Positions 14,513 to 28,378 of a stretch of DNA of 64,000 nucleotides are shown here, piece after piece. Source of the stretch: Actinomucor elegans (Eukaryota > Mucoromycota > Mucoromycetes > Mucorales > Mucoraceae). Position 1 is the stretch's first letter. Every line of letters begins with the position of its first letter. Below the pieces are notes generated by a model. It saw nothing but the letters and a program-made list of their open reading frames with translations. It did not search any database and was not told the origin of the DNA. Where the stretch lies: assembly GCA_026027325.1 (NCBI GenBank), contig JAMSLZ010000020.1, positions 310,001 to 374,000 on the forward strand. Direction: 5' to 3'. The translations under genes were made by a program, and so were the position numbers.

Positions 14513-17500
14513 ATGAATATATCTTCGTTTTGTTTAGGTGAATCCTTCAGTCATCAGTCAGCAGAGGTTGATTGTGATATAGAATGCGAAAATCTTTTGA
14601 AAAAGCACCGAGAACTAAGCAGAATTCAGTTTACCCCACTTCAGCATTGCAATGCATTGAGTATTACACTGGCTGGTCCAATTACCACAGTAACGAATGC
14701 CCGAGGCGACATATTGAAAAATAACCCAATCAAGGTAACTTTCACATTTATGCTGAGTGCCGTGTCTCATATTTATCTAGTCTGCCTTGTTAATTGACTC
14801 GCCCAACTTGGATGCACTTTTCCACGCGGAAATTAAAAGCCATATTATTCAGATTGCAAAAGAATACGATATTGAAATACATGTCAACTGTAAGGCTTCT
14901 GAACCTCGGATACACTTGTTTGGCTCCATCAATGCGATCGAGGTAGCATGTGTTAAGCTCCTGGTGCTATTAGACCAAATGGTAAATCAAAAACAATGCT
15001 TCTCTTTTTTTTTTTTCGGATAAACTAAAACAAAACTTAAGGCTGGCTTACATACAGATACGTTGGAAGAAATACCTTATTATCTTCATTTTTTGATATC
15101 GGGTCGCAAACACACCCAATTACAGTCTATTATGGAAGAAACTTCGACTCATATCTACTTGCAATCGCCATTCAGTCATTTGTGTACTCTTACACCAGAG
15201 AACCTACATCAAAAGTATGGAGTAATACATGTTACAGGTGAATCAGCAACTGGCGTAAGCAGAGCAAAAGATCTTTTACGGAAGCTGTCTGCTCAAAAGG
15301 TTAGTACAAATATTACTTGTTTGTGTTTATACTAATAATATCTGCTTTTAGTCAAAATCCATGTATCAGAAATCCACTACCATGGATTCAAACAAGATCG
15401 ATTGGATCTTATTGAATAGAAGAACAGAACTACGTAAAATCATGAGGGACAATGGTATAGCTACGCCATCTACACGTCAATAAGCTGTTATTAAATTTCC
15501 GTTTATAGGTTCCTTTTTCTCGTTTCCAGCCTTGGGCTCAGGAAACAACTCAGTTTCAGTTTACGCGGAAAATAGAATAAACGTTGAACGTTCCATTCGG
15601 TTATTGAATCACTTGGTAAGTTAGTCATAGGCGATACTGTTACTGCTAGTACTCATGAATTACTTAGACCTCGAATATCTATGAAGCTTCTTTTGATTTA
15701 GCAAAGACCAAGAACATTGATTCTGACGAATTATTCACCGCTATGTCTTTTATATCACAATCATCAGGTGTAAATCTCAGCTTTAATGCTGAACTCAGCA
15801 ACTTGCATCTATTTGGTACTGAAAGACAAGTTCGAAGCTCATATCAGATACTTTGCGAATTGCCTCTATTTAAAGTAAGTGGCGCCGCTCAATTCAAAGC
15901 TCTTTGCTTGCTTACACATATCACTGTAGGAAAACCATATGTGCTCAATGTTTTCTTTAGAGCTAGCGACTGATCAAAGAGAATTTATAAGCGGCAAGAA
16001 GAACGGAAAGATCAACAAGATTATGAAATCATGCGGTGTTATTATACGCTTTAATGCTGCAAACGAATACAATTCATCAATCATTGTTGAAAGTACCAAT
16101 CATACAAAAGCCCTTGATGGACTCACTATGCTTCAGGACGAACTTCCTGCAGAGACTTCTTTTTATGTACCGGAGATATACCATCGACGTATTATTGGAG
16201 TTGCAGGAAAAAATATTCAAAAGGTCATGAAAAAGTATGGCGTCTATGTCAAGTTCTCTGGAGCTGAAGAGTTTACTGCGCTTGGTGGCTATTTTGAAAA
16301 CGAAGACAACGTCGTAGCGCGTACTCCTATGAAGAACCAAATCAACTTGCAAAATCTTAAACACTCAGTCACTGAGTTCATTGGCTTTCAAAAAGACAAG
16401 GACTTCACTTCAACTGTCGTAGATGTGCCTTATACGTTGCAACGCGTCATCCCCAACAAGTATGGAAGCCAGTTGCGTGAAGTATGCCGTGCAAACAACG
16501 CGAAAATATGGTGGCCAGAGTGTCTGGGCTCAAGCCAAGTGATTATCTATGGTCCTCAAATGCAAATACCTAATGTAGTATCATATCTATCGCAATTTAT
16601 TTCAAAAGAAAAGCATATTGCTGTTGCTTTAGAAGGAGACGACATGCAAAAGATCCTAACAAAAACATCCTTTGTTTCTCATCTAAAGAAGACTATTAGA
16701 AACGGATCTCGATTAGAACTGACTCAAATCGCTATTGTAGACCAATACAGCCCTGAGGATGAGTTCCTGACTTGGGTTTCCGGTTATGACACTGATGCAA
16801 GCAAGTTTATCCTGTTTAGGTTGTCATGTCCGAAAACTGTTTTGCATCCAGATCAAGAAGTTAATAAGGCAAGCAGTATTATCAAAGAGTCTTTCGAAGA
16901 CAAGGGGCTTCAATTCATTGAACTGGCTTCCATAAAACCTATAGAAGCAAATGGTGCATATTCTCTTTTAGGTAAATCGATTCAAATGACTATTATATAA
17001 AGCTTAAATGTTTACTGACTTTTATTACACTAGATAACCAACAAGATCATTTGATTGCATCAACATTTACCTCCATCAATGACGATCATTACACTCCTCA
17101 GATATCGGAAGACCCGCTCTTTAGTGTTTTTGATCAAATACCAAGTCCTCCATTATCTGATTCCCAAGCCTTGCCTCTACATTCTTATGACATCTCTGGT
17201 GCTTTATCCTTAAACACGTCGTCTCTCCTTTCAGCTCCATTCCCAACTGCGAAAAATATTTGGGCTTCGCCTCGGATTCAAGCCAATAATGTAAGTTAAG
17301 CTATGCAAATGCATATATCATATAGATAATTTTCACTCAAGTTTGCTATAATATATAGATCATCCCGCCTCTTGTTCAAATGGAAAGTGTCCATCCTATG
17401 TACTATTCTACGGCAGCAATAACGACTCAGCATCCATCTTCTCCACCTCAAAACACGCAGGCTTTTCTTCATCATATGTCTCCATTCCCAATAACAAGTC

Positions 17501-18010
17501 GCAGCACACCTGCCCACCAAAACTGCCAACAGGAACAGAAGCAACATATGCAAACTTCTTATAGTACCCCTACTATTGGCACCAAGCAAAACACAGATGT
17601 CCATCACAAATCATGGCCGGATGTGTTCCTTGGAGGGCGTGACTTATTTGATACATTACCATCAAGAAGAGTGTCTGTAAACACGCAGTTTGCGTTTGAG
17701 TTACACCCAAATAGTACCACTACCACAGCCGCTTCAAGTTCTGCTTCATCACCTATCATTTATGGTCATACTGGCCCTTACCATCAACAGCAGACCGAAA
17801 AAAATGCAGTTGGAGTCCATAGTAAGGGAGAAAAATTTTATAATACGCACAATTATGATCTGACATTCATTTTTAGAATACTATAATCGACTTGATCATA
17901 TTTCTCAAACTTCTCCTTTCATCTATGCCAATGCGCCAATTTCGAATGCTACAGCAGTTGGTCCTCAACAGCACGACGTAAGCAGAAACCTTCCTGAATT
18001 TAATATATAA
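14513..18010 (+). CDS. Multi-KH-domain RNA-binding protein (Bicaudal-C/vigilin-like)
   Basis: Ten exons: 14513-14734, 14781-14981, 15042-15299, 15352-15454, 15509-15615, 15668-15874, 15930-16971, 17034-17290, 17359-17821, 17877-17977. They give about 997 residues if translation runs on to the stop at 18010. An alternative last exon, 18167-18184, would end in DCSIR. At least four KH-like units are visible: FLISGRKHTQLQSIMEETST, FISGKKNGKINKIMKSCGV, YHRRIIGVAGKNIQKVMKKY (the best, with the GxxG loop), and LQRVIPNKYGSQLREVCRAN. Earlier exons look like further degenerate KH repeats. The last third is Ser/Pro/Gln-rich and probably disordered. Known KH proteins bind single-stranded RNA and often control mRNA localisation or translation. 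The exact orthologue is uncertain. The start is the first in-frame ATG, so an upstream exon cannot be excluded. Confidence 0.8.
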
Positions 18011-20100
18011 TCCCAAACATATATCTATTTGAAATCTAATATCTAACGATCTTTATTCATACCCTTCCCTTTTCATCATATCCAAATCATTTACCATATT
18101 ACCTGCTTTCATATTTCTGGATTCAACAATAATAAATCATTATAATTTCCTTGAAATTCCTATTAGGACTGCTCGATTAGGTAGATAATATTAAACTTGC
18201 ATATTAGGGATTTCTCTTCTAGATAGCTATTTTTCCAATAGTCAACTACCACTGATTTGACTCAGTGAGCATTTAAACTGTTATGTCATGTCATTAGAAG
18301 TTTTTTTTACTAAGCGAAAATACAAAAGTAGCTAACGAGAAATAAGAGACATACTATTACTTTGTGATGGACTATTTTTTTGAAATCAATTGCCTTGACC
18401 TTCTACTCTTTCAAAACTCTCGTTTGAAGATATCTTCCCAAATACAGATGAAATATGGAGGGTTTCGACGTTTCATGTACCGAATGTCAATGATGAGCTT
18501 GGGAGTATCTTAGCCTCTTTCACTGACAATTAGTTAATAATCATTAGTATGAGCTTTTCATCGATATGGTGTACTCACCACATGAGCTTGATGAATCGAA
18601 ACGATATCTGGATTCAGCCCAATGCCGAGATACATGTTTCTAGTATACAACTATTCACTGGACAGCTCTATCTCAATGGTCTTAAGGGTTCGCTATCTTT
18701 CTATGTAGCAGTAGTTTTATCTTCGATTTTGATACTACATCATAATAAAGTCATCATAAATGCAAAACAAAAAACGACTGATGAATGAAAATTATAATTT
18801 TATATAAATGCATACATGATATTTAATGCAATCAAAGGATTGGAGTAGACCTGGAGTGTCACCTAATGTCGTAGCCTGATGTATACATGAACTACCAATA
18901 CAATATGACATTTGATTGAGATCGAACGAGACTTCACGCATCAATTGGTGTTCAATAGCAAAAACAAATAGATGGAAAGTTACCAAAACTTAATATTAAA
19001 GAATTTGAATATTAGTCTGCTTGATGTGTGTCGATGATTTCAGCTAATTCTGAGAGAATACTTAGTTCTTTAAACGTTTCTACACTTCTCTACCAATTCC
19101 CGTTTAATGACGCATATGCTGACTATTAGATGTTTAGGATAAAACAGTGTGCTCATAACTATCATTTGATTAAAATACATTGGTTGTATTGCTATGGAGA
19201 CATGTGTTTTAAATTGCATAACTTTTGGAATATATTGAAAAATAATATTAGATATTAAATTAACAACAAAGAAATAAAAACCCTTTGTTATAAGATGGAG
19301 AAGCATCATGGTAAAGATAATAAGATAACCCCTTTTTTATATTTACAAATTCACTTGAAGTAATCAAGCGTAGATTTAATTCATACCTATGGGTATCACT
19401 ACTGCATTTCTCTTATAACATGCCATCGTGTCATGTTAATATAACAATCAACACCTGGTAGCAGAATTGTTTGTCTTAATTAACAAGATAAAGTTTTATA
19501 TACGGTGCATGATAGTATAGTGATTTAAGAAGTCCTTTAAGCTATAGTACGTAGTCATGCTAAAGCAAGTAGTAGAAATAAATTAATGCATACGATACTT
19601 TAGGTGAAAACACGACATTTTCCATGCTACTTAGCTCTGATGACTGAAAACTGCTTATTCATAAAAGAAACACTGAATATAACATAACTATTATTGACAT
19701 AAAATCTAATTGGCATATTAAATATTATTAACTGGTAGTAAATTCACATTTGCAGGTAGTACATTAGATCGATTGATCTTTTGACAAATTTCGGTCAAGC
19801 GTCGTGTTTGAATAGAAGTTCATAATTGGAATAAGTTGCTGCAATCTCTAAGGCCTTAATCCTATGTCAGCAAATTTGCTTTGTTAAGTGCTATGCTTGC
19901 CCTAACCGAAACCATTTTTTTTTTTTTTTTTTTTTTTGCTAAAAAGCCTCTATTGCGCTTATCCGACGGTAATATGAAAACATTCAGTCTGTACTAAAAT
20001 TGGCATTATATAACATTACTGCAGCAGTATTATGTATCAAACTTTCTATTTCTATGTAAATTATTAAATGTAATGTTGATATAAAAGTAAAGGGATAATT
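18011..20100. other. Intergenic, no supported gene
   Basis: Long AT-rich gap between convergent genes. It holds a dispersed-repeat copy at 18883-18946 and an uninterrupted T tract of about 21 at 19917-19937. Short ORFs at 18549-18788 and 19070-19309 show no motif or splice partner. Confidence 0.6.
18883..18946 (+). repeat. Dispersed short repeat, copy 4
   Basis: Best long match to the copy at 52791-52853. Shared in order: ATGAACTACCAAT, GACATTTGATTGAGATCG, CGAGA, and CGCATCAATT. Confidence 0.6.
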
Positions 20101-23100
20101 TTATGCACGAGAAAGGATCCATTCCTCAGGATCTTCTATACCCACAAGGTCTTCGGTAACAATGAGCACTGCTTGCAGCTCATCCACAAAAACCAAACTA
20201 TTCATAAGATAAGCACTGTAACTAGCAAAAGAAGGGTCTGCTATATCTTTAGGCTCAATCATGATTTTCTTTTCCAACAAATTCACAAATCGTTGTCTGG
20301 ATTCCAATGGAGATATCATGTAAGGAGGTAATGCTGTTTTGGCGGCCAGTGTCGTCGATACTAATTTCAAATTTGTTAGTATGGAAGAGAGCTACATGAA
20401 ATGTAAGTTAGTATATGTATCAGTAAATATTGAAAGCGATAATTTTACATATTCTTTTCTTTCTTGCATAAGAATAGATGCAATTTTTTTTCGCCATTCA
20501 GGGCGAACTTCACGTAAAGAGTATCCCTATTTAACTGCAATTAATATTACATCTTTTAAAATGAAAGCAGAATGCTTGCCATGCTAATAACAAGATCGGC
20601 CATGTTATCCATTTTTTCGACTAGTGTTTTATAACTTGCAGAAGGAAAATAGCCTCGAAGTGGTGGTTCGTATACTGTGTGACGAAACAGAGTGTGTTCT
20701 TCTGCAATTTGACGACGTAGTCCCATTGCCAGTTTGCCAAAGGCTGATGCAATAGCAGGCGTTGCCTTTTTTCCTGTAGATGTCATGGCACTAGCTGACA
20801 GAATACCGAAGCACCTTCCAATGTCCCGTATTGTACACGAAAGTCTTTTACGTAATTCAACACGACTTGTCGGTGGAAATGGAATAGCAAGCAAGATCCC
20901 TGAAGCCACGATACCAATCACAACCAGAAGCAATCGCTATAGTTAATGAATAATCAGTACTCTCCCCTGTCATGGACCATTTTACTTACCTTTCCAGCTA
21001 CTGTATAGACTTGGTCGTGGTTCTCAGTTCCTGTCACCACATAGCCATACTCATAAGCGAGAACAAGGAGCATAGTAATCGAGCTCATCAAAGATGCAAC
21101 TCTGTACTTGGGCACAAAAAAGAAAATATGATACATAGGAAGGAAAACAATAAAGCAGACTACCGCCATGGCATATGGGTTTCCTCGGCACATTTCCCAT
21201 ACAACGATGCCTAGTATAGCGCCAACAACAGAGCCTGCTACTCTGTCAATAAGACTAAAAAAAAAGTGAGTAATTAGGTATTAAAAACATCATGTATTCT
21301 TACCCAAAGATAAATGCACCTGTCATAGGAAACATCCACAATACTAAAGTAATCATAGCCCATTGCCCTCTCCATTCCAAATACCACATGTGATCTTGAG
21401 GCCTCCAAGCTGGAATGGCCATCATAACTACTCCTACTGCTGTCTTAAATGCAAAGAAAGTCGTAGTATTCGTGAGCCATTTCTCAAACCGATAGAGGCC
21501 ATAAAAAAACTTTTGTGTTGGGGTAACAGGTGCTGATACATCAGGATCCCCCAGCCCTCCTTTTTTCTTGGGATGAACTTTGACTTCAAAGATATCATCG
21601 TCTTCGGATTCTGCTTGGTCTTCAATTCGAGTAGAAACGCGAGCCAAATCGTTTCCTGCGTTCTGATTCTCGTAATCATTGGAATCATCTCCAACAGAAG
21701 TGCCTACATTGGTATTTGTTAAGAGCCATTTCTTGATCGTTTCATGAGGTAACCACAACCGAGGCTTTTCACGTTCTATTTCCAACTGTTCGATGAGTTC
21801 CAACAAGTTTTTGATTTTTGTAGCGTGTTGTTTCAGATTGTAAATGTAGAGGAAGATTAAATACAAAGGTCCATTGCGAGGGATATCAGCAGCATTCATT
21901 TCGAGGAACTTTTTGAAGATCTCGCTACTTTTGGACATTTCATCAAAGCAATAAATCATTTGGGTGATTTGGCTTGAAGTAACTTTCGGCTTTTGTTGTT
22001 GCTGCTGCTGATCGTCGCTCATAGTTGGTTTGGATACCCAGAGCCTAGGAAACGGCCAGAGAATACTATTCAGTGTTGTTCTAGGATGATAATGAAGATC
22101 TCCTATTCTTCCAGAAGCTTCATTGGTAGCCATATAGCATAAATCCGTCAGCTCGGTACAAATTGGTCTGATTCCAGCAATTGCCGAAATAAAAGCATCC
22201 ATAATAACAGGGTCATTAAATTTTTGAAAGTACATGTTTTTGGATTCAGAGCTGATAAAGGTGTTCTTCATGATCAGACTGAGACCAATGCCATGGAGAG
22301 ACGTGCGCATCTCCATAATTGTTTTAGAAAGTTTACTGCAATCTACATCAGATATTCTAGAGTACAAGACCTCTCTTTTCACTGCATGTTTACAATCGAT
22401 CATCGGTAATATACCATTCTGAAGACGTGCGTTTAAAGAAGGAAGCGTAGAGCTTTTGGCGGCTAGCGAACTCGACAAGAATGCATCTGAATGCTCTTTG
22501 AAAAAAGCATTATAACCACCCAATGTTCTTCGGGTTATGCCCAAGAAATTGTTAATGCTGTCATCTGGCCATATAAAGTAATTGACAGCCAACGAGATAG
22601 CCCCAGCAATTGCAATAGGCCTCAAAAAGAGCCACTATGGTACTATAAATTAGAGACTATTGTATAAGGGAACGTATCTGATGGTAACTTACAGTGACAG
22701 AAGGTACAAACGGAGCATATCCAGCAGAATATGTCATTGTAAACTATTAAAAACAATTAGATCAGCAAGCTCATGTGGCTTCTTTTCACAGTATACATAC
22801 AGTCAAAACAATGCATGCGTTAACAGTAGCAAAATTAGCTATAAACATGTCAGATTCAGATCATTTTTAAGCTTATTTTTGTTTACCTTTGGGCACTTTC
22901 ATTCGTACTAAGTTAACAGCGAATGTACCTATAAACAAAAACACGGCTAAGACAGCACATGCGCCAGGCTGCACAGGGTTTGGATCAGATTTATCTCTGG
23001 CAAGACTTGCAAGATATGAAGCTTTTACAAAGGTCGAGATTAGTATCAACTAATAACATATAATAAAGGATAATGTACCGAGAAAACTCCAAGCTGAGGC

Positions 23101-23739
23101 GATTAAAGCGCCCAGTGTACCAAGTATTACTGCCTAGTAGATCATAAAGTTAGCTACTCGGTCAAACGCGTCAATAAAGAAATTCTTGTTTCATACTTCT
23201 GTTTGAATTCCTAATGGGTGCCAATCGGTCAATAAAAAGCAAAACTAGTTATTAATAGACTCTGATTTACCTATTGTCCTCACAGGAAAGTAAAATATAA
23301 CCACGATAGCTATCAGTAAAACAGAATCTCCTGTAGCCTTTCTTGTTGCTGAAGCAAAGATGAATATGACAGCAATTAATAAAGCGATTGAGGCCTTGAT
23401 CGTCTTTCTGAATTGAGAAAATAACGGTAGGGAGGCCTTGAATCTTTGGAACAAGCTTGGCTTTGCCTGTTCCGTTTGTTCAACAGGCTGCACTAATGGA
23501 CTCTGGGGGTGCTGCTGATTTTTTGATTGTAGTGAATCCACATCATGAGTAGGTTGATCTTCGTTTGAGTTGATTTGGTGAAAAGATTGTCGATGTGATA
23601 ATGAGGAATAAGGTTGCATTTCGATCAATGACTCACTGCCTTCCTCGGTCTTTTGTTCTATTGGATTTGGAGTATTAACTGTGTCATATGAATTCCATGA
23701 GGATCGGTTAGGATCTCTTGTTGGATTCAAACCGTCCAT
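20101..23739 (-). CDS. FUSC/BRE4-like multi-pass membrane transporter
   Basis: Eleven exons on the minus strand (23739-23271, 23210-23197, 23133-23079, 23021-22887, 22838-22801, 22743-22693, 22634-21304, 21254-20990, 20936-20580, 20526-20449, 20391-20101) encode about 1027 residues. The start at MDGLNPTRDP is preferred over the upstream in-frame ATG at 23790, because a TATA-like run sits directly before 23790. The architecture is that of the fungal ER-transporter/FUSC superfamily. It has a soluble N-terminus, a first TM bundle (KTIKASIALLIAVIFIFASA onward), a long cytosolic region with a poly-Gln run, and a second TM bundle (FFAFKTAVGVVMMAIPAW; WAMITLVLWMFPMTGAFIFG; YAMAVVCFIVFLPMYHIFFF). It ends in a helical domain resembling DUF2421. 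Yeast Bre4 is the named relative; the transported substrate is unknown. Exon 2 is only 14 nt. The intron after exon 9 appears to use a GC donor. Confidence 0.85.
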
Positions 23740-24748
23740 TTTAATAAAGGTAAGAAGAAAGACAATCAAAGCGAGTTGTGACATATGCATCGTTTTATAT
23801 ATATAAATACGTCAGTGTTTCAAATATTTATGCAGGGAAAAGATATACCCCAATTGACTTATTGGGATCTGCCGGCCAATGAAAGTGAAAACTGCATTTG
23901 TAATAGGCAGGAAGAATAGTTCAGCCTTTAAATAACATGCTATTTTTTTTTACATGAGCCTGTCTTCCTCACGCTATAGTATAGAACGAATAATCACAGA
24001 GATATCCTTTACGGATACCGGCCAAAAGATGTAGCATTTGACTGAGATCTACTGGGAGATCTAAGGATTGGACATTGTCGTATAATTTACTTCTAATCAT
24101 TAACAAACATGGTAAATTTATTGCACCCTTCTAAAATATGGGCTGTAATAGATACAAAGGCTCAATGCGAACATAAGCTACTTATCAAATGGGACGTTTT
24201 ACCGATCTTGGTCAAGAAAATCCCACGTATTTTTTTTATTTTCCGAAGCGCATTAGTTAAATAACCTAGGACTGATATACCTGAAAACATATGCTATATA
24301 TTGCGTATATGTATATCTTTATTACTAAGAAATAAAACCAATATTGAAGGTTTTGAGTGCGTCTTTGGAGCAGTTGGAGGAAGTTATTATGTAAATATCA
24401 GCCCCAAAGAAAATGTAGTACACCAGTTTACCACTACCACTGATAATGACCTACTGCTTGTACAATTAGTATGAATGACACTTTGGGTATGGTTGATAAT
24501 GAAACTCTATTTTTTGCCTTCCAAAAGGCACATACGTATTCACTTGCATTTTTCTATATAGAAGCAACCCGATTAATGATCTACAATTTAATTGTTACAG
24601 TATCAGAGATGCAAGCATTTTTTTTCATATTCGACACGATCTATGTTATCTACAGTCAAACATTCTTGCCTTCAACGAGCAATATGCTCCTTGGATTATT
24701 TAGATGTCCCTGGAGCAGTACGAGATAACTAAAGCTTTTATTTTGAAT
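23740..24748. other. Intergenic region with promoter of the FUSC-like gene
   Basis: A TATA-like run on the minus strand lies at about 23795-23806. A dispersed-repeat copy is at 24021-24060. The ORF at 24471-24728 is short, hydrophobic and without support. Confidence 0.5.
24021..24060 (+). repeat. Dispersed short repeat, copy 5
   Basis: GATGTAGCATTTGACTGAGA is followed by TCTACTGGGAGATC. It matches the core-plus-GAGATC pattern with one change in the core (AGCATTTGA). Confidence 0.4.
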
Positions 24749-26768
24749 CTATAGACGAGCATTTGTAGTACTTTTCTCTTGTTCTTTCTTGATCCATTCT
24801 CTAACTTCGCGTCTCAAGATTTTACCGCTGGGGCTTTTAGGGACTTGTTTGATGATGAAAACTCCTCCGCGCAGCTTCTTGTAATTAACAGTATTGTTTT
24901 CAACAAACTTTGCAATCATATCTGTGGTGGATTTTGTGTTCGGGACTGAAGGCTGTAATACCACATAAGCTCTTGGAAGTTCAGTTGCTTGAGAGAAATC
25001 ATATACACCAACCACACAGCAATCTGCTATACTTTCATGGCTCAATAATAGCGCTTCGAGCTCTAAGAATCACTAGAAATATTAATACACACGAGAACAG
25101 AAGTATCCATGAAACATACCTGCTGGCGCAACTTGAAAGCCTTTATATTTGATTAGCTCTTTGATACGGTCAATGATAAAAAATTCGCCATATCTGGAAT
25201 CGTACTTTGCCACATCTCCAGTACGCATCCATCCATCTTCTGTAAACGTTTCTGCATTTGCTTTATCATCGTTTAAATATCCTTTCATAATAACCGGTCC
25301 TCTCATAAGGATTTCACCGGGCTGATCAGGTCCAAGTTCTATTATTTAAATAAGATATTAGAAACCTTATCACTGGTAAAAATTACAGATTAACCTACCA
25401 TTCCCTTCTTCATCAACCAGTTTACATTCCATATTAGGGAGTAGTATGCCTGTAGATCCAGCTGGACTAGTACCAACCTTTTGATAAATACATCCTGCAG
25501 TTGTTTCCGTCAAACCATAGCTATCAAGTTCTGAAATGTTAATATAAACGCTCTTTAACAGTATATCAGCTAATAAAAATTACCCTTGTCTGACTGGCGC
25601 CTTGACGCGTAAATGTAAAGCATCAATATGTTCACTTCCGAGAGGAGCGCCTCCACTACTGATGACTCGAAGAGAGCTTAAGTCATATTTCAAAACGATT
25701 TCATTTTTGGCAAGGTGAACAGCTATTCCATTGTGTCAAGGCTAAATCCTCTTTTTTTTTTTGCATATGTATAGTAAAACTTACCAACAGGTGGCACAAT
25801 GGGGCCCATAGTGATTTTGTACTTTTCAATCAGTCGACAAACTAATTCCAACTCATATCTAGCTATGACCACCACGGGCGTGTTGGAGTAAAAAGCTCGT
25901 AAAACCAATGCAGTTAATCCGAAAATGTGAAAGAAGGGCAAGAAACCAATGTAGACATCGTCAAGTTTGTTTGGATCTGTTTCTTCAAAATCGGTGACCA
26001 TGATCATTTGAGATACAAAGTTTCTATGTGTGAGCATTACACCTTTAGCCACACCTGTAGTACCGCTGGAAAAGCAAATAAAGGCTAAATCATCTGCAGC
26101 CTGGATTTCTTTAATAGGAGTAGAGACTTCGCATGCTTTATCAGTAGAAGAAATAGACTTAAAGGGCTGAATGCCATTCACGGCTTTGTCACCAAATAAA
26201 AAGATATTTTCTTGAGGGATATTGTTTTTAGCTGCGACTTTTAACAACATTGGAACAAGTTCAGGTACAGTAACTATGGCTTTTGCGCCAGACTTATGAA
26301 CCTGATGATCGAATTCGGCTACAAAGAATAAGCGTGAGGATGATTGAGTTATACATACTGCATATATATCATCTACCTTGAGTATAATTAGGGTTACTAA
26401 GATAAAATGAGAATGGTTAATAAAATCAAGTATACGCCCAAAGATTATAACCATGCACTTTACCCAGGGCTTACGGTACACTGAGCGCCTAATAAGGAAA
26501 GATAAAGAACAGCATGGTCGTATTGATTTGGAGCGAATACTGCCACTACATCACCTTTTTTCAACCCAACATTTTCTCTCCAACCAATAGCAAGCTCGCT
26601 ACTCATCTTTTTTGCTTGTTTGAAGGAAATTGATTTACCAGTAATACCATCGATTAATAAGGGACGGTCTTGCGAGCGTGTTTTGTTGAATATGTTAGGT
26701 CCGAACAAAAAGGAATAGATATCGATATCAGGAATATCCAGTTGCTTTTCGGATTTAAAGATAGCCAT
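24749..26768 (-). CDS. 4-coumarate/acyl-CoA ligase-like enzyme (AMP-binding), copy A
   Basis: Seven exons on the minus strand (26768-26464, 26396-26377, 26318-25785, 25722-25584, 25520-25399, 25338-25120, 25062-24749) encode 550 residues; exon 2 is 20 nt. It is an ANL-superfamily adenylating enzyme. The P-loop is [12 protein letters not shown], followed by [29 protein letters not shown], the TGD motif in [11 protein letters not shown], the hinge [20 protein letters not shown], and the catalytic Lys in [12 protein letters not shown]. Family reaction: acid + ATP gives acyl-AMP, then acyl-CoA. The C-terminus ends in ARL, which fits the peroxisomal PTS1 consensus. A TATA-like element lies upstream at 26801-26808. 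A paralogue is at 34083-36153. Specificity (aromatic or fatty acid) cannot be read from the sequence. Confidence 0.9.
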
Positions 26769-27020
26769 GTTTAAAGTGAAGAGGATAGATAGATGGTTCT
26801 TATATAATCTACGACCGTCTTGGTTCTTGTGAAGGTGGGAAATTAGTTAGTAATGGGCTCTTTTCTATTAACTAGAACTGGAAAGAAGGGAAAAGGATTT
26901 GCCTGGCGTGAGACGCAGCAGTGATGATCAATTAAGAAACAGTTTCTCGCTTTATTCAAATAAGAGCTTATTTAGAAAAAAAAAAGTAATGACAAAAGAT
27001 CCATTTTGTATTTATGATTA

Positions 27021-28156
27021 TCAATTGTAACTGAGTTTAGACAGATCCTCATTTTCTGGGGCAAACAAAGGCAATATTCCTGAATATTTGATTCCGCTGT
27101 CGAATCTGTCAAAATCAGATATGCAAGTAATGACAATATTTTGCTTTAATAAATAGGAGCCTCCCAAGTCGCTGAAGGATTGGAGCAGGTGCATTAGCTG
27201 TCTGAGGTTCAATTGGGTTTCATACTTGCACATTATAGCCACATACAGTGAAAACTGTCAAAGGCGAGAAATAAAGTGCCAATGGGCGGTTTCTTTTTAT
27301 TCCCAAACGATTCATTCCCTTTTATTTGAGTTAATATTTCCATTTTATTTCTAATAAACATGATTTTTATTGAAGGTAATAAGCACTTCTCAATTTTAGA
27401 TTAAATTAAGTAAGCAATTGTGTTATAAACGTTGACTATTGTTTTTTCCCTTGAGAATCATTTTTTGACTTATATCTCTTATAAAAATCCTTAAAAGTGG
27501 AACAAATGCTGATTTTAAAGAATTAGTTTCATAGCACACTTCTAACTTCTTTTTATCATCAATTTTTTTTTTCAAAAGTTCAGCGGCATTTCCGTCGCTG
27601 TATTCTTTGCAATAAAGCATACAGGCTGCTTCCTCTCGCGTTATTTCCATTTCTTAATTCAGCTGATGGCTAGTCAAACTGCATAATATCTAGAATTCTT
27701 AGTGCTTTTAAATAAATACTTTACAGTAAAACAAACAGTATAGTATGTTGAAGAATCATCTCTGAAAAAGAAAGTGCTTGTATTAATTGTACTTGTTATT
27801 TTTTTTTTCACGCCTACTGTATTTTTATTTGGGCTCAAATCAGTCAAAGTGCAGTATTCGCGCTTCAAATTCAGTCAAATAGAAAGAAAAATCAGATGTG
27901 AAGGTAGTTGTGATAGTTTCGCTTGGTTATAGTATACAAACAGAAACCTCTGCTCGCCGATGTAGTTACTATATAATTTTTTATGCTTCTTTACTGTTCT
28001 TAAACGATTGGCCACGTCATCTATTCTAGTGTCTAGGTCTTTAGTAAGCGAACATTGTTCTGGTTCCTGAGATTCACAGTAATGCCTGGTGTTAGTTAAG
28101 GTTGCCAGGTGGTATGAATTAACATCCTCTCCCATATCTGTAACGTCATTTGGCAT
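27021..28156 (-). CDS. Uncertain small gene(s), unrecognised
   Basis: Three minus-strand open stretches look more protein-like than their surroundings, but no complete splice model could be built. They are 28156-27875 (ATG-started, MPNDVTDMGEDVNSYH..., basic and helical), 27650-27423 (ATG-started, MEITREEAACMLYCKEYSDG...) and 27242-27021 (opens without ATG; FSDLGGSYLLKQ... to LSKLSYN-stop). They may be exons of one gene, two small genes, or chance ORFs. No family is recognised. Confidence 0.25.
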
Positions 28157-28378
28157 TGGTCATATATTTCCTTTGTTTGCCCTCGTAAAGAAAAGTAGTA
28201 CTTATTTTGTTCTTCTGTCAAATATATAAAATAAGAGTTTAAAAGGAAAAAACGCCCTTTGATAATTTAAACCTCGTCCATTGGTATTTTATTCCCCATC
28301 ACCATTTCCAACCCCGCCCTTTGGCAGAGTTTACATGATAAATGGTTCTTGGTTCTTCCTTTTTTTTTTTCTATAAGC

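Noticed and set aside
18549..18788. 79-codon plus-strand ORF
   Set aside because: No motif, no splice partner, and composition like the surrounding AT-rich gap.
24471..24728. 85-codon hydrophobic ORF
   Set aside because: Phe/Tyr/Ile-rich translation of AT-rich DNA, with no promoter or homology signal.
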